From Bacteroidota bacterium (GTDB lineage Bacteria; Bacteroidota; Bacteroidia; Bacteroidales; ML635J-15): a stretch of 64,000 bases of DNA. The number at the start of each line of letters is the position of its first letter. The first letter of the stretch is position 1. Location of the stretch: contig JAKQEK010000131.1 of the NCBI GenBank assembly GCA_029558535.1, forward strand, positions 19,808-83,807, given 5' to 3'. This document shows, piece after piece, positions 27,657-35,854 of the stretch. Below the pieces are notes generated by a model. It did not search any database, was not told the DNA's origin, and was given only the letters and a program-made list of their open reading frames with translations. The translations under genes and the position numbers were made by a program.

Positions 27657-28562
27657 TTATTGAAATTTATAAGTAATACCTATACCAAATAACTGTTTTA
27701 ACTGCAATTTTGCACCTTCACTATCATCAATTCCATCATGATTAGAATCGTATTTTATTTTTATATCATCGTCATACAACATTGTAATATGCAAATTTGC
27801 GCTAAAAAAACTATTGATTTTCATATTAATAAGATTTTCCCAGTTAACATCAATATTTTGTGGGTTGTTTAAATAATTCGAGAAGAGCTCTAGCTTCGTT
27901 GTGTATGAAATATTCTTCATCAAGTCAACTTTATATTGGACTTTAACGAATCCCCCAAACTCATGTCTTACATGCTCATTTTTTGTCACGCCATAAGCAC
28001 CCTGAGAAGATAATAAAGTATCCATAACGAAAGTTGTTTTTCCGGAAAGAGGAGAAATAAACAGTGTAAATTTATCATTTGGTTTGTAGTCCATGCCAAT
28101 TGATATATTAAGATATGCGGGAGCTAAAAAATTTGAAATTCTAACAGTATCTGCTGCAGTTTTAAAACCCTGATCAAACTGTGACTTAAAACTTATCAAA
28201 CCTGAATAATACCAATGCTTAAACGCATACTGACCATATTTAGATGCAAAATCTATTTTATCATCAGTTTTATAAAACACAGCCTCTTCTCCTACTCCTT
28301 GCATCATTTTTCCATAACCAAGATCAAGAGTATTATCCCAAGTTGTTTTGTTCTTTTTATAATTTGCAAACAAGTTAACAAAAGAATTTCCGCTAATTGA
28401 ATTCTGCCCCCCTGCTGCCCAATGTGTAAAAGATATTTGCGAAGCATTTAGCGAAACCATTCCTCCTGTTTTCCAATTAGATACATTTTTTGTAGAATCA
28501 GTTTGTGCAAGTATCACACTTGAAACTAGTATAAAAGAAATAAAAATAAAAATTGTTTTCAT
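27657..28562 (-). CDS. DUF3078 family secreted protein, likely outer-membrane beta-barrel
   Basis: 301 aa from ATG 28562, where a signal peptide ('MKTIFIFISFILVSSVILAQ') starts. The longer frame (to 28655) overlaps the MscS gene and lacks sense as a leader. Family signature: 'NWKTGGMVSLNASQISFTHW' and 'AAGGQNSISGN' (DUF3078, PF11276), then alternating beta strands with aromatic ends, closing with 'GIGITYKFQ' where the terminal Phe-X pattern suits an OM barrel. Function of the family unknown. Confidence 0.85.
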   Translation of the reverse strand: MKTIFIFISFILVSSVILAQTDSTKNVSNWKTGGMVSLNASQISFTHWAAGGQNSISGNSFVNLFANYKKNKTTWDNTLDLGYGKMMQGVGEEAVFYKTDDKIDFASKYGQYAFKHWYYSGLISFKSQFDQGFKTAADTVRISNFLAPAYLNISIGMDYKPNDKFTLFISPLSGKTTFVMDTLLSSQGAYGVTKNEHVRHEFGGFVKVQYKVDLMKNISYTTKLELFSNYLNNPQNIDVNWENLINMKINSFFSANLHITMLYDDDIKIKYDSNHDGIDDSEGAKLQLKQLFGIGITYKFQ

Positions 28563-28572
28563 AACAAAAAAT

Positions 28573-29376
28573 TTAGTTGTTTTTAACATGAACATCCATT
28601 TGTGGGAACGGAATTTCAATTCCTTCTTTATTAAAAACTTCGTAAATTTTTTCATTTACATCAAAAAATACTCCCCAATAGTCTTCAGTTTTAGTCCAAA
28701 CCCTAGTAACGATATTTACAGATGAATCTGCCATTTCTCCCAGTCCAATAAATATTTCAGGATCTTTTAAAACTCTTTTATCTGAATTTATAATATTAAG
28801 AATTATTTCTCTAACTTTTTTATAATCCGAACCATAAGCAACTCCAAATTTCCAATCAACTCTTCTGGTTGCTTGTTGTGTATAGTTTGTCATTGATCCA
28901 TTCGCTAAACCTCCGTTAGGTATAATAATAATTTTATTATCAACCGTAGTTAGAATTGTATTAAATATTTGAATTTCCTTAACAGAACCGGCAAATCCTT
29001 GTGCTTCAATATAATCCCCAACTTTAAATGGTTTAAATATTAATATCATTACTCCTCCGGCAAAATTTGACAATGTACCCTGAAAAGCCAGACCTACTGC
29101 CAAACCTGCTGCACCAAGTATTGCAATAAAAGAGGTCATCTCAATCCCAACCATTCCCATCACAGAAACGATAATCATTGCCTTAAGAGCAATACCAAGA
29201 AAACTACGTAAAAATGTAACCAAACCTACATCTACATTACGCTTGGTCATTATTTTGGCTAAGTGTTTAACAATAAATTTTGTAATCCAGAAACCAATAA
29301 TTAAAAACAGTATTGCTCCGATGAATTTCATACCGTTATCAATTAACCACATGTACACCTGATCTAAATTTTCCAT
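28573..29376 (-). CDS. MscS-type mechanosensitive channel
   Basis: 267 aa from ATG 29376 ('[18 protein letters not shown]'); extra N-terminal codons to 29418 are not needed. Three TM helices, the pore-lining TM3 with Gly/Ala pattern '[21 protein letters not shown]', then the beta domain '[20 protein letters not shown]', '[14 protein letters not shown]' and the alpha/beta C-terminal domain. Length and motifs fit small-conductance MscS. It releases solutes under hypo-osmotic shock. 10 bases upstream of the DUF3078 gene start, same strand. Confidence 0.93.
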   Translation of the reverse strand: MENLDQVYMWLIDNGMKFIGAILFLIIGFWITKFIVKHLAKIMTKRNVDVGLVTFLRSFLGIALKAMIIVSVMGMVGIEMTSFIAILGAAGLAVGLAFQGTLSNFAGGVMILIFKPFKVGDYIEAQGFAGSVKEIQIFNTILTTVDNKIIIIPNGGLANGSMTNYTQQATRRVDWKFGVAYGSDYKKVREIILNIINSDKRVLKDPEIFIGLGEMADSSVNIVTRVWTKTEDYWGVFFDVNEKIYEVFNKEGIEIPFPQMDVHVKNN

Positions 29377-29458
29377 ATTTTTTAATTTTAAAATTGTAGA
29401 GTTACAAAGATAATACAAAAATAAAAAAACAGAATTCTCAAATTAAGAACTCTGTTTG

Positions 29459-29544
29459 TACCCGGGGCCGGGATCGAACCGGCACGATCGTTAAAGATCA
29501 CTGGATTTTAAGTCCAGCGCGTCTACCTATTCCGCCACCCGGGC
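29459..29544 (-). tRNA. tRNA-Leu (anticodon UAA)
   Basis: 86 nt read on the minus strand. Acceptor stem GCCCGGG with CCCGGGT plus discriminator A, D-arm, anticodon stem CTGGA/TCCAG around ACTTAAAAT giving anticodon TAA, a long variable arm (class II) and T-arm with GGTTCGATCCC. CCA is not encoded. Confidence 0.95.
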
Positions 29545-29677
29545 AACCTATTTATTATAAAGAACTTTCACAACACCTGGGGGCGTCTCCTCGAAAAACT
29601 TCTAAAATCCGTTTTTTCGGATTTTTGGTTTTTCGGGACTATTCCGCCACCCGGGCAACCTATTTATAAAGAACTTT
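29527..29677. repeat. Direct repeat duplicating the tRNA-Leu 5' end, flanking a hairpin element
   Basis: Copy 1 (29527-29568) includes the first 18 nt of the tRNA-Leu gene and its upstream flank. Copy 2 (29639-29677) is identical apart from a 3-nt deletion. Between them (29569-29638) lies an imperfect two-tier hairpin: outer 8-bp arms 29592-29599/29628-29635, inner 8-bp arms 29604-29611/29618-29625 with a T6 loop. Copy 2 is a truncated tRNA-Leu remnant lacking everything after the D-stem. Confidence 0.8.
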
Positions 29678-29719
29678 TTGTTTGATGTTCTATAAAACAG
29701 AACTCTTTTAAAAAAAAAG

Positions 29720-29792
<73 letters not shown>

Positions 29793-30025
29793 AAAATAGG
29801 TTGCAAATTTAAATCATTTTCTTTTAAAACACCAAATATTTTTACGATTTTTTTTGATATAAAATATTAGCCATTATAAAATATTGCATATCAAGATATT
29901 AGAACAATCCATTTTACAAAAACACACCGAAAAATTTTATTAGATAATTTACACCTGAAGATATTCATTTGATTTACTAACATGAAATATAAAACTTTTG
30001 TATTTTTACAATAAATATAAATATA

Positions 30026-31639
30026 ATGAAAAAAATAATTACTAGTCTGCTTTTTATTGCTTTCTACTATTCAGTATTAGCTTATCCTGGAAAAATTATT
30101 AAGTCATTCGATGCTCCCGGACAATATATTACCGGTATAACATTCGATGGTAAAAATTTATGGGTGTCTGACCGTAAAGCAGATAAGATTTATTGTATTA
30201 ATCCTGATAACGGTAAGGTTACAAATTCGATTTCAAGTCCTGCCTATTGGCCTGTTGGACTGGCATTTGACGGACAATATTTGTGGAATGCTGATGCTAA
30301 AGGTGGTATTCCTTTGTCAGAAAACTATATCGGGATGATTTATAAAATAGATCCTAGTGATGGAACGATACTGCATCAATTAGTATCTCCAGCGCCGGTA
30401 CCAAAAGATTTGACCTGGGATGGGAAATATTTATGGCTGATTGATGATCGTTTCGATAAATTAGTGCAATTTGACCCAAAAGATGGAACCACAATTAAAG
30501 AGTTTATTGCACCGGCTTCAAACCCTTCCGGCTTAACATTCGACGGTACATATCTGTGGATCTCGGATTGTGTTACAAACGAAATTTATATGGTAAATCC
30601 TGAAAATGGTACTGTTTTAATGACACTTGATGCCCCGGACAAAAATTCATGTGGACTTGCTTTTGATGGAAAAAACTTATGGAATACAGATCGTAATAAC
30701 TGCAAAATATACTGTTTAGTGCATAATGATGAAGAATTATATATTGCTAAAAATCCAAAGAAATCGGTTATTAAATACACTCACCTGACTAGTAATTTTG
30801 GCCCGGGAACTGTTAAAACAACAGATGTATATTTTGCAGTTCCTGAAAACAGAATTAACCAAAAGCTCTTAAAAGAAACGGAATACTCAATAAAACCTGA
30901 ATTTATAAAAGACAAATGGGGACAAAATATTGCTCATTTTCAGTCAAAAAATCTTAAATCGGGAGAGCAATTCGAAATTATAGAAACTTTTTATGCCGAA
31001 ACCTATGAGGTAAGATATTTTATTTCTCCGGATAAAGTTGGAAGTTTTGCTGAAATACCACAAGATATAAAAGACAAATATCTGGCGAATGACTCTAAAT
31101 ATGAATTTGACCACCCTGTTATTCAAAACGCATTAAAAGAAGCTGTAGGAGATGAAACAAACCCATATTGGATAGCCCGAAAAATCTATGATTATCTGAT
31201 TTTAAAAATGTACTATGAAATGACCGGAGGATGGAATACTGCCCCTACTGTCTTAGCTCGTGGAAACGGTAGCTGTTCCGAATATTCATTTGTATATATT
31301 TCAATGTGTCGGGCTGCAGGATTACCTGCACGTTATGTAGGTTCAATCGTTCAGCGTGGGCAATTAGTTGCTATGGATGATGTCTTTCATCGATGGGTAG
31401 AGGTATATTTGCCAAAATATGGATGGATTCCTGTTGATCCGAGCGGAGGAGATCAAACTTCTCCGGCAGCACAGGCAAGATATTTTGGATATTTAGGGAA
31501 CCGCTTTTTAATTACCACTCAAAGCGGAGGCGGGTCTGAATATCTTGACTGGCAATACAATTCAAATGTTTACCATACTTGTTCCCCAAAGACTTTTGTT
31601 GTTCATGAGTATTTTGGCGACTGGGTGGAAGAAGAGTGA
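30026..31639 (+). CDS. Secreted NHL-like beta-propeller + transglutaminase-like protein
   Basis: 537 aa with signal peptide (1-19). Residues about 25-235 carry about five repeats of 'GLTFDGTYLWISDCVTNEIY' type (F-DG-x-LW-x-D, then 'I-x-P-DG'), a propeller of the NHL/Vgb-like kind. Residues about 255-350 form a beta domain, as often precedes transglutaminase-core proteins. The core (about 385-490) has a Cys-His-Asp triad: C417 in 'GNGSCSEYSF', H455 in 'DVFHRWVEVY', D471 in 'IPVDPSGG'. This predicts a cysteine protease/amidase or crosslinking activity in the periplasm or outside the cell. Confidence 0.85.
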   Translation: MKKIITSLLFIAFYYSVLAYPGKIIKSFDAPGQYITGITFDGKNLWVSDRKADKIYCINPDNGKVTNSISSPAYWPVGLAFDGQYLWNADAKGGIPLSENYIGMIYKIDPSDGTILHQLVSPAPVPKDLTWDGKYLWLIDDRFDKLVQFDPKDGTTIKEFIAPASNPSGLTFDGTYLWISDCVTNEIYMVNPENGTVLMTLDAPDKNSCGLAFDGKNLWNTDRNNCKIYCLVHNDEELYIAKNPKKSVIKYTHLTSNFGPGTVKTTDVYFAVPENRINQKLLKETEYSIKPEFIKDKWGQNIAHFQSKNLKSGEQFEIIETFYAETYEVRYFISPDKVGSFAEIPQDIKDKYLANDSKYEFDHPVIQNALKEAVGDETNPYWIARKIYDYLILKMYYEMTGGWNTAPTVLARGNGSCSEYSFVYISMCRAAGLPARYVGSIVQRGQLVAMDDVFHRWVEVYLPKYGWIPVDPSGGDQTSPAAQARYFGYLGNRFLITTQSGGGSEYLDWQYNSNVYHTCSPKTFVVHEYFGDWVEEE

Positions 31640-32022
31640 AAAGGAAAACAAGCTCCAAAATCCGAACTACAAACTCTAAGTCGCAAATTTTTAGACTAAG
31701 CTAGATATTTACTATTCGAATTTTGTTTTTCTCTCAAACTTGTCAATAAAATGAATAATGTTTTTTCATAATTATAAATTTTAAAGTAAGTAAAGTATAT
31801 TGTTTTTCTTACAAAGTTTAACATTATGGTGTTAGTGTCATACGCTTTGTAACAGCAGCTTTTAATTTTTTAAAATAAACAACCACTATCTGATAGTCAA
31901 AATATTAACTGACCACACATAAACAAAAAACATAATTGTTAATAACTTCTCAAATAAGTATAAAAAATATTTTAATAAATTATACCCAAGTTAATAAATT
32001 TGACTATTTTTGACAAGTCAAA
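31640..32022 (+). promoter_or_regulatory. Intergenic region with a palindromic operator in front of the XRE gene
   Basis: 394 bases without a gene. Just before the XRE start (ATG 32034) lies TTTGAC-AA-GTCAAA (32009-32022), a perfect 6-bp dyad, with an extra half-site TTTGAC at 31999-32004. It can also be read as GACT...AGTC (32002-32005/32016-32019), the words used by restriction-modification controller (C) proteins. A TATTTTTG -7-like box (32005-32012) overlaps it. Another dyad ACTATC-T-GATAGT lies at 31885-31897. Repression by the XRE product is inferred. Confidence 0.5.
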
Positions 32023-32033
32023 TAAATACTATT

Positions 32034-32321
32034 ATGAAATATTTTGGACGAAGAATCAGAGAATTAAGAGAAAGTCAGGGTTTACTTTTACGGCAAGTGG
32101 CAGCAGCAATTGAAATAGATACTGCACTTATTAGTAAAATTGAAAGAGGAGAAAGGAATGCATCGAAACTACAAGTCGAAAAAATTGCAAACTATTTAAA
32201 TGCTGATCGCGAAGAGTTAATCTCTCTTTGGCTAGCTGATAAAATTGAGTCAACAATAGTTGAAGAACCTGCTGCAGCTTACCATGCTATTAATATTGTA
32301 AAAAAAAATCTTGAAAAATGA
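32034..32321 (+). CDS. Small XRE-family HTH regulator, controller-protein-like
   Basis: 95 aa from ATG 32034; a TTG at 32010 would extend it by 8 residues but falls in the operator. HTH_3 domain at residues 3-60: 'RRIRELRESQGLLLRQVAAA' and 'IDTALISKIERGERNASKLQ'. A short C-terminal tail holds no MbcA/ParS-type domain. The stop overlaps the helicase start (ATGA), so it leads the defence cassette. Size, position and the palindrome at its promoter resemble C-proteins that time restriction gene expression; autoregulation is inferred. Confidence 0.88.
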   Translation: MKYFGRRIRELRESQGLLLRQVAAAIEIDTALISKIERGERNASKLQVEKIANYLNADREELISLWLADKIESTIVEEPAAAYHAINIVKKNLEK

Positions 32322-35300
32322 AAAAAGGTTTAAAGTTAATTGATAATTCCGGAAATGAATTCAAATTAGGGAATCTAGTTAAGGAGCTTCTCATAAGTGA
32401 TGATTATCAAGAGATATCTGTTGCTACTGGGTATTGGGATTTACCAGGAATGGTTTCGATTTTTGATGAACTAAAGTCTTTCTTATCAAAACCTGACACA
32501 AAACTTAGGCTATTAATTGGCGAAGAACCAAATGTAAGATCTTACCAAGTTAAAAATCCAAGTAAACAAGACCCTGATTTTCCGGAAAAATTCTTAAAGA
32601 AAGATCTGGAAGACCTTGAACTTAAGGAGGAGTTTCAAAAAGTTGCTGATTTATTAGTAAAATCTATTTCCAACGAAAACAATAAACTGGAAATTAAGGT
32701 ATATCGTAAAAACTTTTTACATGCAAAATGTTATATTTTTGGAAGCACTGAAGATAATGCCATTGGAATTATTGGAAGCTCAAACTTCACATATCAAGGA
32801 CTCTTTGGAAATCTTGAATTAAATCAATTTGAAGACAACAATTCTACAGTAAATTTCCAAAGAGTTAATTTAAATCAAAACCCATCTCACAGAAGTTGGT
32901 TCGAAGAACTATGGGCAGAATCAGAAGATTGGACAAAAGTGTTTAAAGAAGAGGTGGTTAATATCAGCAAACACGGCAATCTTTGTTTCAGTCCATACGA
33001 AATGTTTATCCATGCTTTATATAGAGTTTACGGTCAGGAATTAGATGATGAGCAAGATGCTAAGATTGAAAATGAAGAAGCAAATCCTGAAGTACCAAAA
33101 CTTCTGAAGTTTCAGATTCAAAATGCCAACAGCCTAATTAAAAAACTTGAAAGACAAGGCGTTGCGATGCTTTCAGATTCAGTTGGACTAGGAAAGACAT
33201 ACACTGCAATAAAAGTAATTGATTTTTACAAAACCCATTTAAATCAAAGAGTTGTTGTTGTCGCACCTGCTAGTCTAATCCCACAATGGCGGAAAGCTTT
33301 TGATGATTTTAGAATGATTCATATTCCTGAAATCTATAGTTTACAAGATACTGCAAAAATTGAAGATGTAAAAGAAAATTTAAAATCAATACCAGTTGGG
33401 CTATTCGTATTTGATGAAAGTCATAATCTAAGATCATCAGGAGGTCAAAGATTTGATACATTTATTAAATGGAAACAGATTAATAAAAATTCTAGAACTC
33501 TTCTTCTTACTGCAACACCAATAAATAATCAATTATCGGATTTAACCAATCAAATAATGCTTGGCTCGGGCGGAAACATTTATAAACTCGGGAGATTTTA
33601 CGACAGAAATCGTCAAAGGTATTTCACTCTAAAAGAAAGGCTCGAGCTATTGCAGACGGACATTAAAAGTCAGATACGTGAAAATGGTACTGTTAATTAT
33701 TCACAATTAAAAGAACAACTTACACCTTTATTAAATAGGTTTATTGTTCGCCGAACTCGCCAAGGTATTGAGAAAGAATATCCTAATGGATTGGAAATAA
33801 ATGGTAAACTTCAAATTTTTCCAATTTCGACACCAGATAATTTAGAATATGAAGTGCCAAATCAATATAAAACCAAATTACTTAAAATAGCTGAAGAATT
33901 TCCGGAATTATTAAACAATTGCCAATTCGAAATAAGCAGCTTAGCCGAAATGGAGTACCTTGCTCACCCTTTGGATTTATCTGAGCATTATCAAAAAAGA
34001 GAAAAACCGATTTCTTCATCTTTAGAAATCATTTATACTGCACTTTTAAGTCTGGGATTCCCAAGTTATAGGTATAATATGTACCGATATGCTTATCACG
34101 GTAAGAGAAGGGAAGAATTAGAACTAAATGCTGACGAAAACAGAGAGTTGAGCAGACAAATTGGGATATATGGAATTTTCAGAACTGTTTTTCTAAAAAG
34201 ATTAGAATCTTCCTTATATTCAATAAATAAATCAATAATAGGATATGAAACTAAATTAAAAGATTTCAAAACCAAATTAGAAAAATATAACAAAATCATT
34301 TCGGTAAAAAATTTAAATACTCTTAACAAAGCTTTGGAGATTTATAATGAGCAATGTGCCAGTGAGGATGAACTTGATTTTGACATTGAAATGTTCGAAT
34401 TAAATGATAGCATGTTTTATTCGATAGAGGCTGATCCAGGATTTTTCAATATTGATAAATTAAAAGATGATATTAACAAAGACCTGAAAATACTTGGCAT
34501 TTTAAAACAACAAATCGAGCTTCTTATATCCAAAGATGATAAAATTCAAGTTTTAGCGAAACACCTTAATCAAAATGATGACAGCAAAATTTTAATTTTC
34601 ACATATTTCGCCGACACACTTGAGTATTTGTCAAAATTCTTACCTAACTATTTAGTAAAAGGTAAAAATATAGAATTTGCTATTGGTGGTAAAAATGATA
34701 TTGAGAATTATGCCCGCAGATTTGCTCCTGTTGCAAAAAAATATGATTTAAAAACAGATGAAAGAGAAATTGATTTCTTAGTCGCAACAGATAAATTATC
34801 GGAAGGACAGAATTTACAGGATAGCGGAATGATAATTAACTATGATTTACACTGGAATCCTGTTAGAATGATCCAACGTAACGGTAGAATAAACCGATTG
34901 GGAACAAAACATGAGGAAATTTTCATTTATAATTTTAGGCCAACAGAGCAACTGGAAAGTTATTTAAAATTGGTCAGCAAACTTCAGGACAAAATAAATT
35001 TAATTCGATACACAATTGGAAGCGACCAAAGTGTACTCGATGAAGAGCCGATACCACAGGACTTTACAGAAGATTTGTACAGCCGTGATGAAAAGAAAAG
35101 ACTGGAAGCTTACAAAAAAATATTTGAAACGTCCGAACTGCTTGCTGCCGAAGATTTATTTATGGATGATTTAAGAGAATTTGACAGAAATGAAAACTTA
35201 AGTCAAGAATACAAAAAGTCAATCCGCAATTTGCCTAAAGGAAAATGGGGAAACATTAAAATGAAAAAAGAAGATGAAGATTTTGATTACCTAGCACATC

Positions 35301-35818
35301 TTGTGGCCGAAGGCGAAGAAAAATTGGAAGCTGGCTATTTCTTTGCTTTTAAAAAAGACGGACAAGGTGAAATGCTAACTGCAACAGAGGGTTTACTTTC
35401 AATCAAAGCAACTAGCGAAGAAAATCAAAGATTTAAGGACCCTTTCATGAACAAACCAAGTGTCGAAGAAATGATAAGCAATTTCATTAGAAACTATCAA
35501 TTTCAGGAAGATGATCACCAAAACCGCTTTAACAATTCACAGCAAGCATGTATAAATCAGCTAATAATCAAGATGATTGAATATGGATACGCAGCTGACA
35601 TAATCGAAAATGTAAATTTAATGATTACATCATCTCAAAATGCGTATATAAATAAAGAAATAATGAAACTTGTAAGAGTAATAAATAGAAGGAATCGAAA
35701 CAATGAAGCTTTTTCTGACGAATTAATACAGAAATTTATCAGCCTTGTAAAACAATTTGATCCCGAAGAAAAATCTGATAAAATTCCGCTAAGTGAAGTA
35801 ATTCAAATTTTCTGTTAA
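32318..35818 (+). CDS. PLD-like phosphodiesterase fused to SNF2-type helicase
   Basis: 1166 aa. Residues about 20-200 form a phospholipase-D-like domain with one HxK motif ('FLHAKCYIFG', H135/K137) and 'GIIGSSNFT' (150-158), as in nuclease-type PLDc_2 proteins. The helicase follows: Walker A 'SVGLGKTYTAI' (about 288-298), motif II DESH (366-369), motif III 'LTATPINN', then a long helical insertion (about 500-740), and the C-terminal lobe with 'ILIFTYFADTLEYL', 'LSEGQNLQ' (about 827) and the arginine finger 'QRNGRINRLG' (about 852-861). It fits a translocating nuclease of a restriction-like system, partnering the methyltransferase 36 bases downstream. Confidence 0.85.
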   Translation: MKKGLKLIDNSGNEFKLGNLVKELLISDDYQEISVATGYWDLPGMVSIFDELKSFLSKPDTKLRLLIGEEPNVRSYQVKNPSKQDPDFPEKFLKKDLEDLELKEEFQKVADLLVKSISNENNKLEIKVYRKNFLHAKCYIFGSTEDNAIGIIGSSNFTYQGLFGNLELNQFEDNNSTVNFQRVNLNQNPSHRSWFEELWAESEDWTKVFKEEVVNISKHGNLCFSPYEMFIHALYRVYGQELDDEQDAKIENEEANPEVPKLLKFQIQNANSLIKKLERQGVAMLSDSVGLGKTYTAIKVIDFYKTHLNQRVVVVAPASLIPQWRKAFDDFRMIHIPEIYSLQDTAKIEDVKENLKSIPVGLFVFDESHNLRSSGGQRFDTFIKWKQINKNSRTLLLTATPINNQLSDLTNQIMLGSGGNIYKLGRFYDRNRQRYFTLKERLELLQTDIKSQIRENGTVNYSQLKEQLTPLLNRFIVRRTRQGIEKEYPNGLEINGKLQIFPISTPDNLEYEVPNQYKTKLLKIAEEFPELLNNCQFEISSLAEMEYLAHPLDLSEHYQKREKPISSSLEIIYTALLSLGFPSYRYNMYRYAYHGKRREELELNADENRELSRQIGIYGIFRTVFLKRLESSLYSINKSIIGYETKLKDFKTKLEKYNKIISVKNLNTLNKALEIYNEQCASEDELDFDIEMFELNDSMFYSIEADPGFFNIDKLKDDINKDLKILGILKQQIELLISKDDKIQVLAKHLNQNDDSKILIFTYFADTLEYLSKFLPNYLVKGKNIEFAIGGKNDIENYARRFAPVAKKYDLKTDEREIDFLVATDKLSEGQNLQDSGMIINYDLHWNPVRMIQRNGRINRLGTKHEEIFIYNFRPTEQLESYLKLVSKLQDKINLIRYTIGSDQSVLDEEPIPQDFTEDLYSRDEKKRLEAYKKIFETSELLAAEDLFMDDLREFDRNENLSQEYKKSIRNLPKGKWGNIKMKKEDEDFDYLAHLVAEGEEKLEAGYFFAFKKDGQGEMLTATEGLLSIKATSEENQRFKDPFMNKPSVEEMISNFIRNYQFQEDDHQNRFNNSQQACINQLIIKMIEYGYAADIIENVNLMITSSQNAYINKEIMKLVRVINRRNRNNEAFSDELIQKFISLVKQFDPEEKSDKIPLSEVIQIFC

Positions 35819-35854
35819 AATTTAAAACCAAGAATAACTCAATAATTAAACAGT

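Noticed and set aside
29527..29677. Integrase attachment site
   Set aside because: No integrase in the window and the duplicated part is the 5' end of the tRNA; kept as an observation only.
32010..32033. TTG start of the XRE gene
   Set aside because: It falls in the palindromic operator; ATG at 32034 fits the HTH family start.
32034..32321. MbcA/ParS-type antitoxin for the RES-like gene
   Set aside because: The C-terminal domain of such antitoxins is missing; a plain HTH_3 protein at the other end of the cassette.
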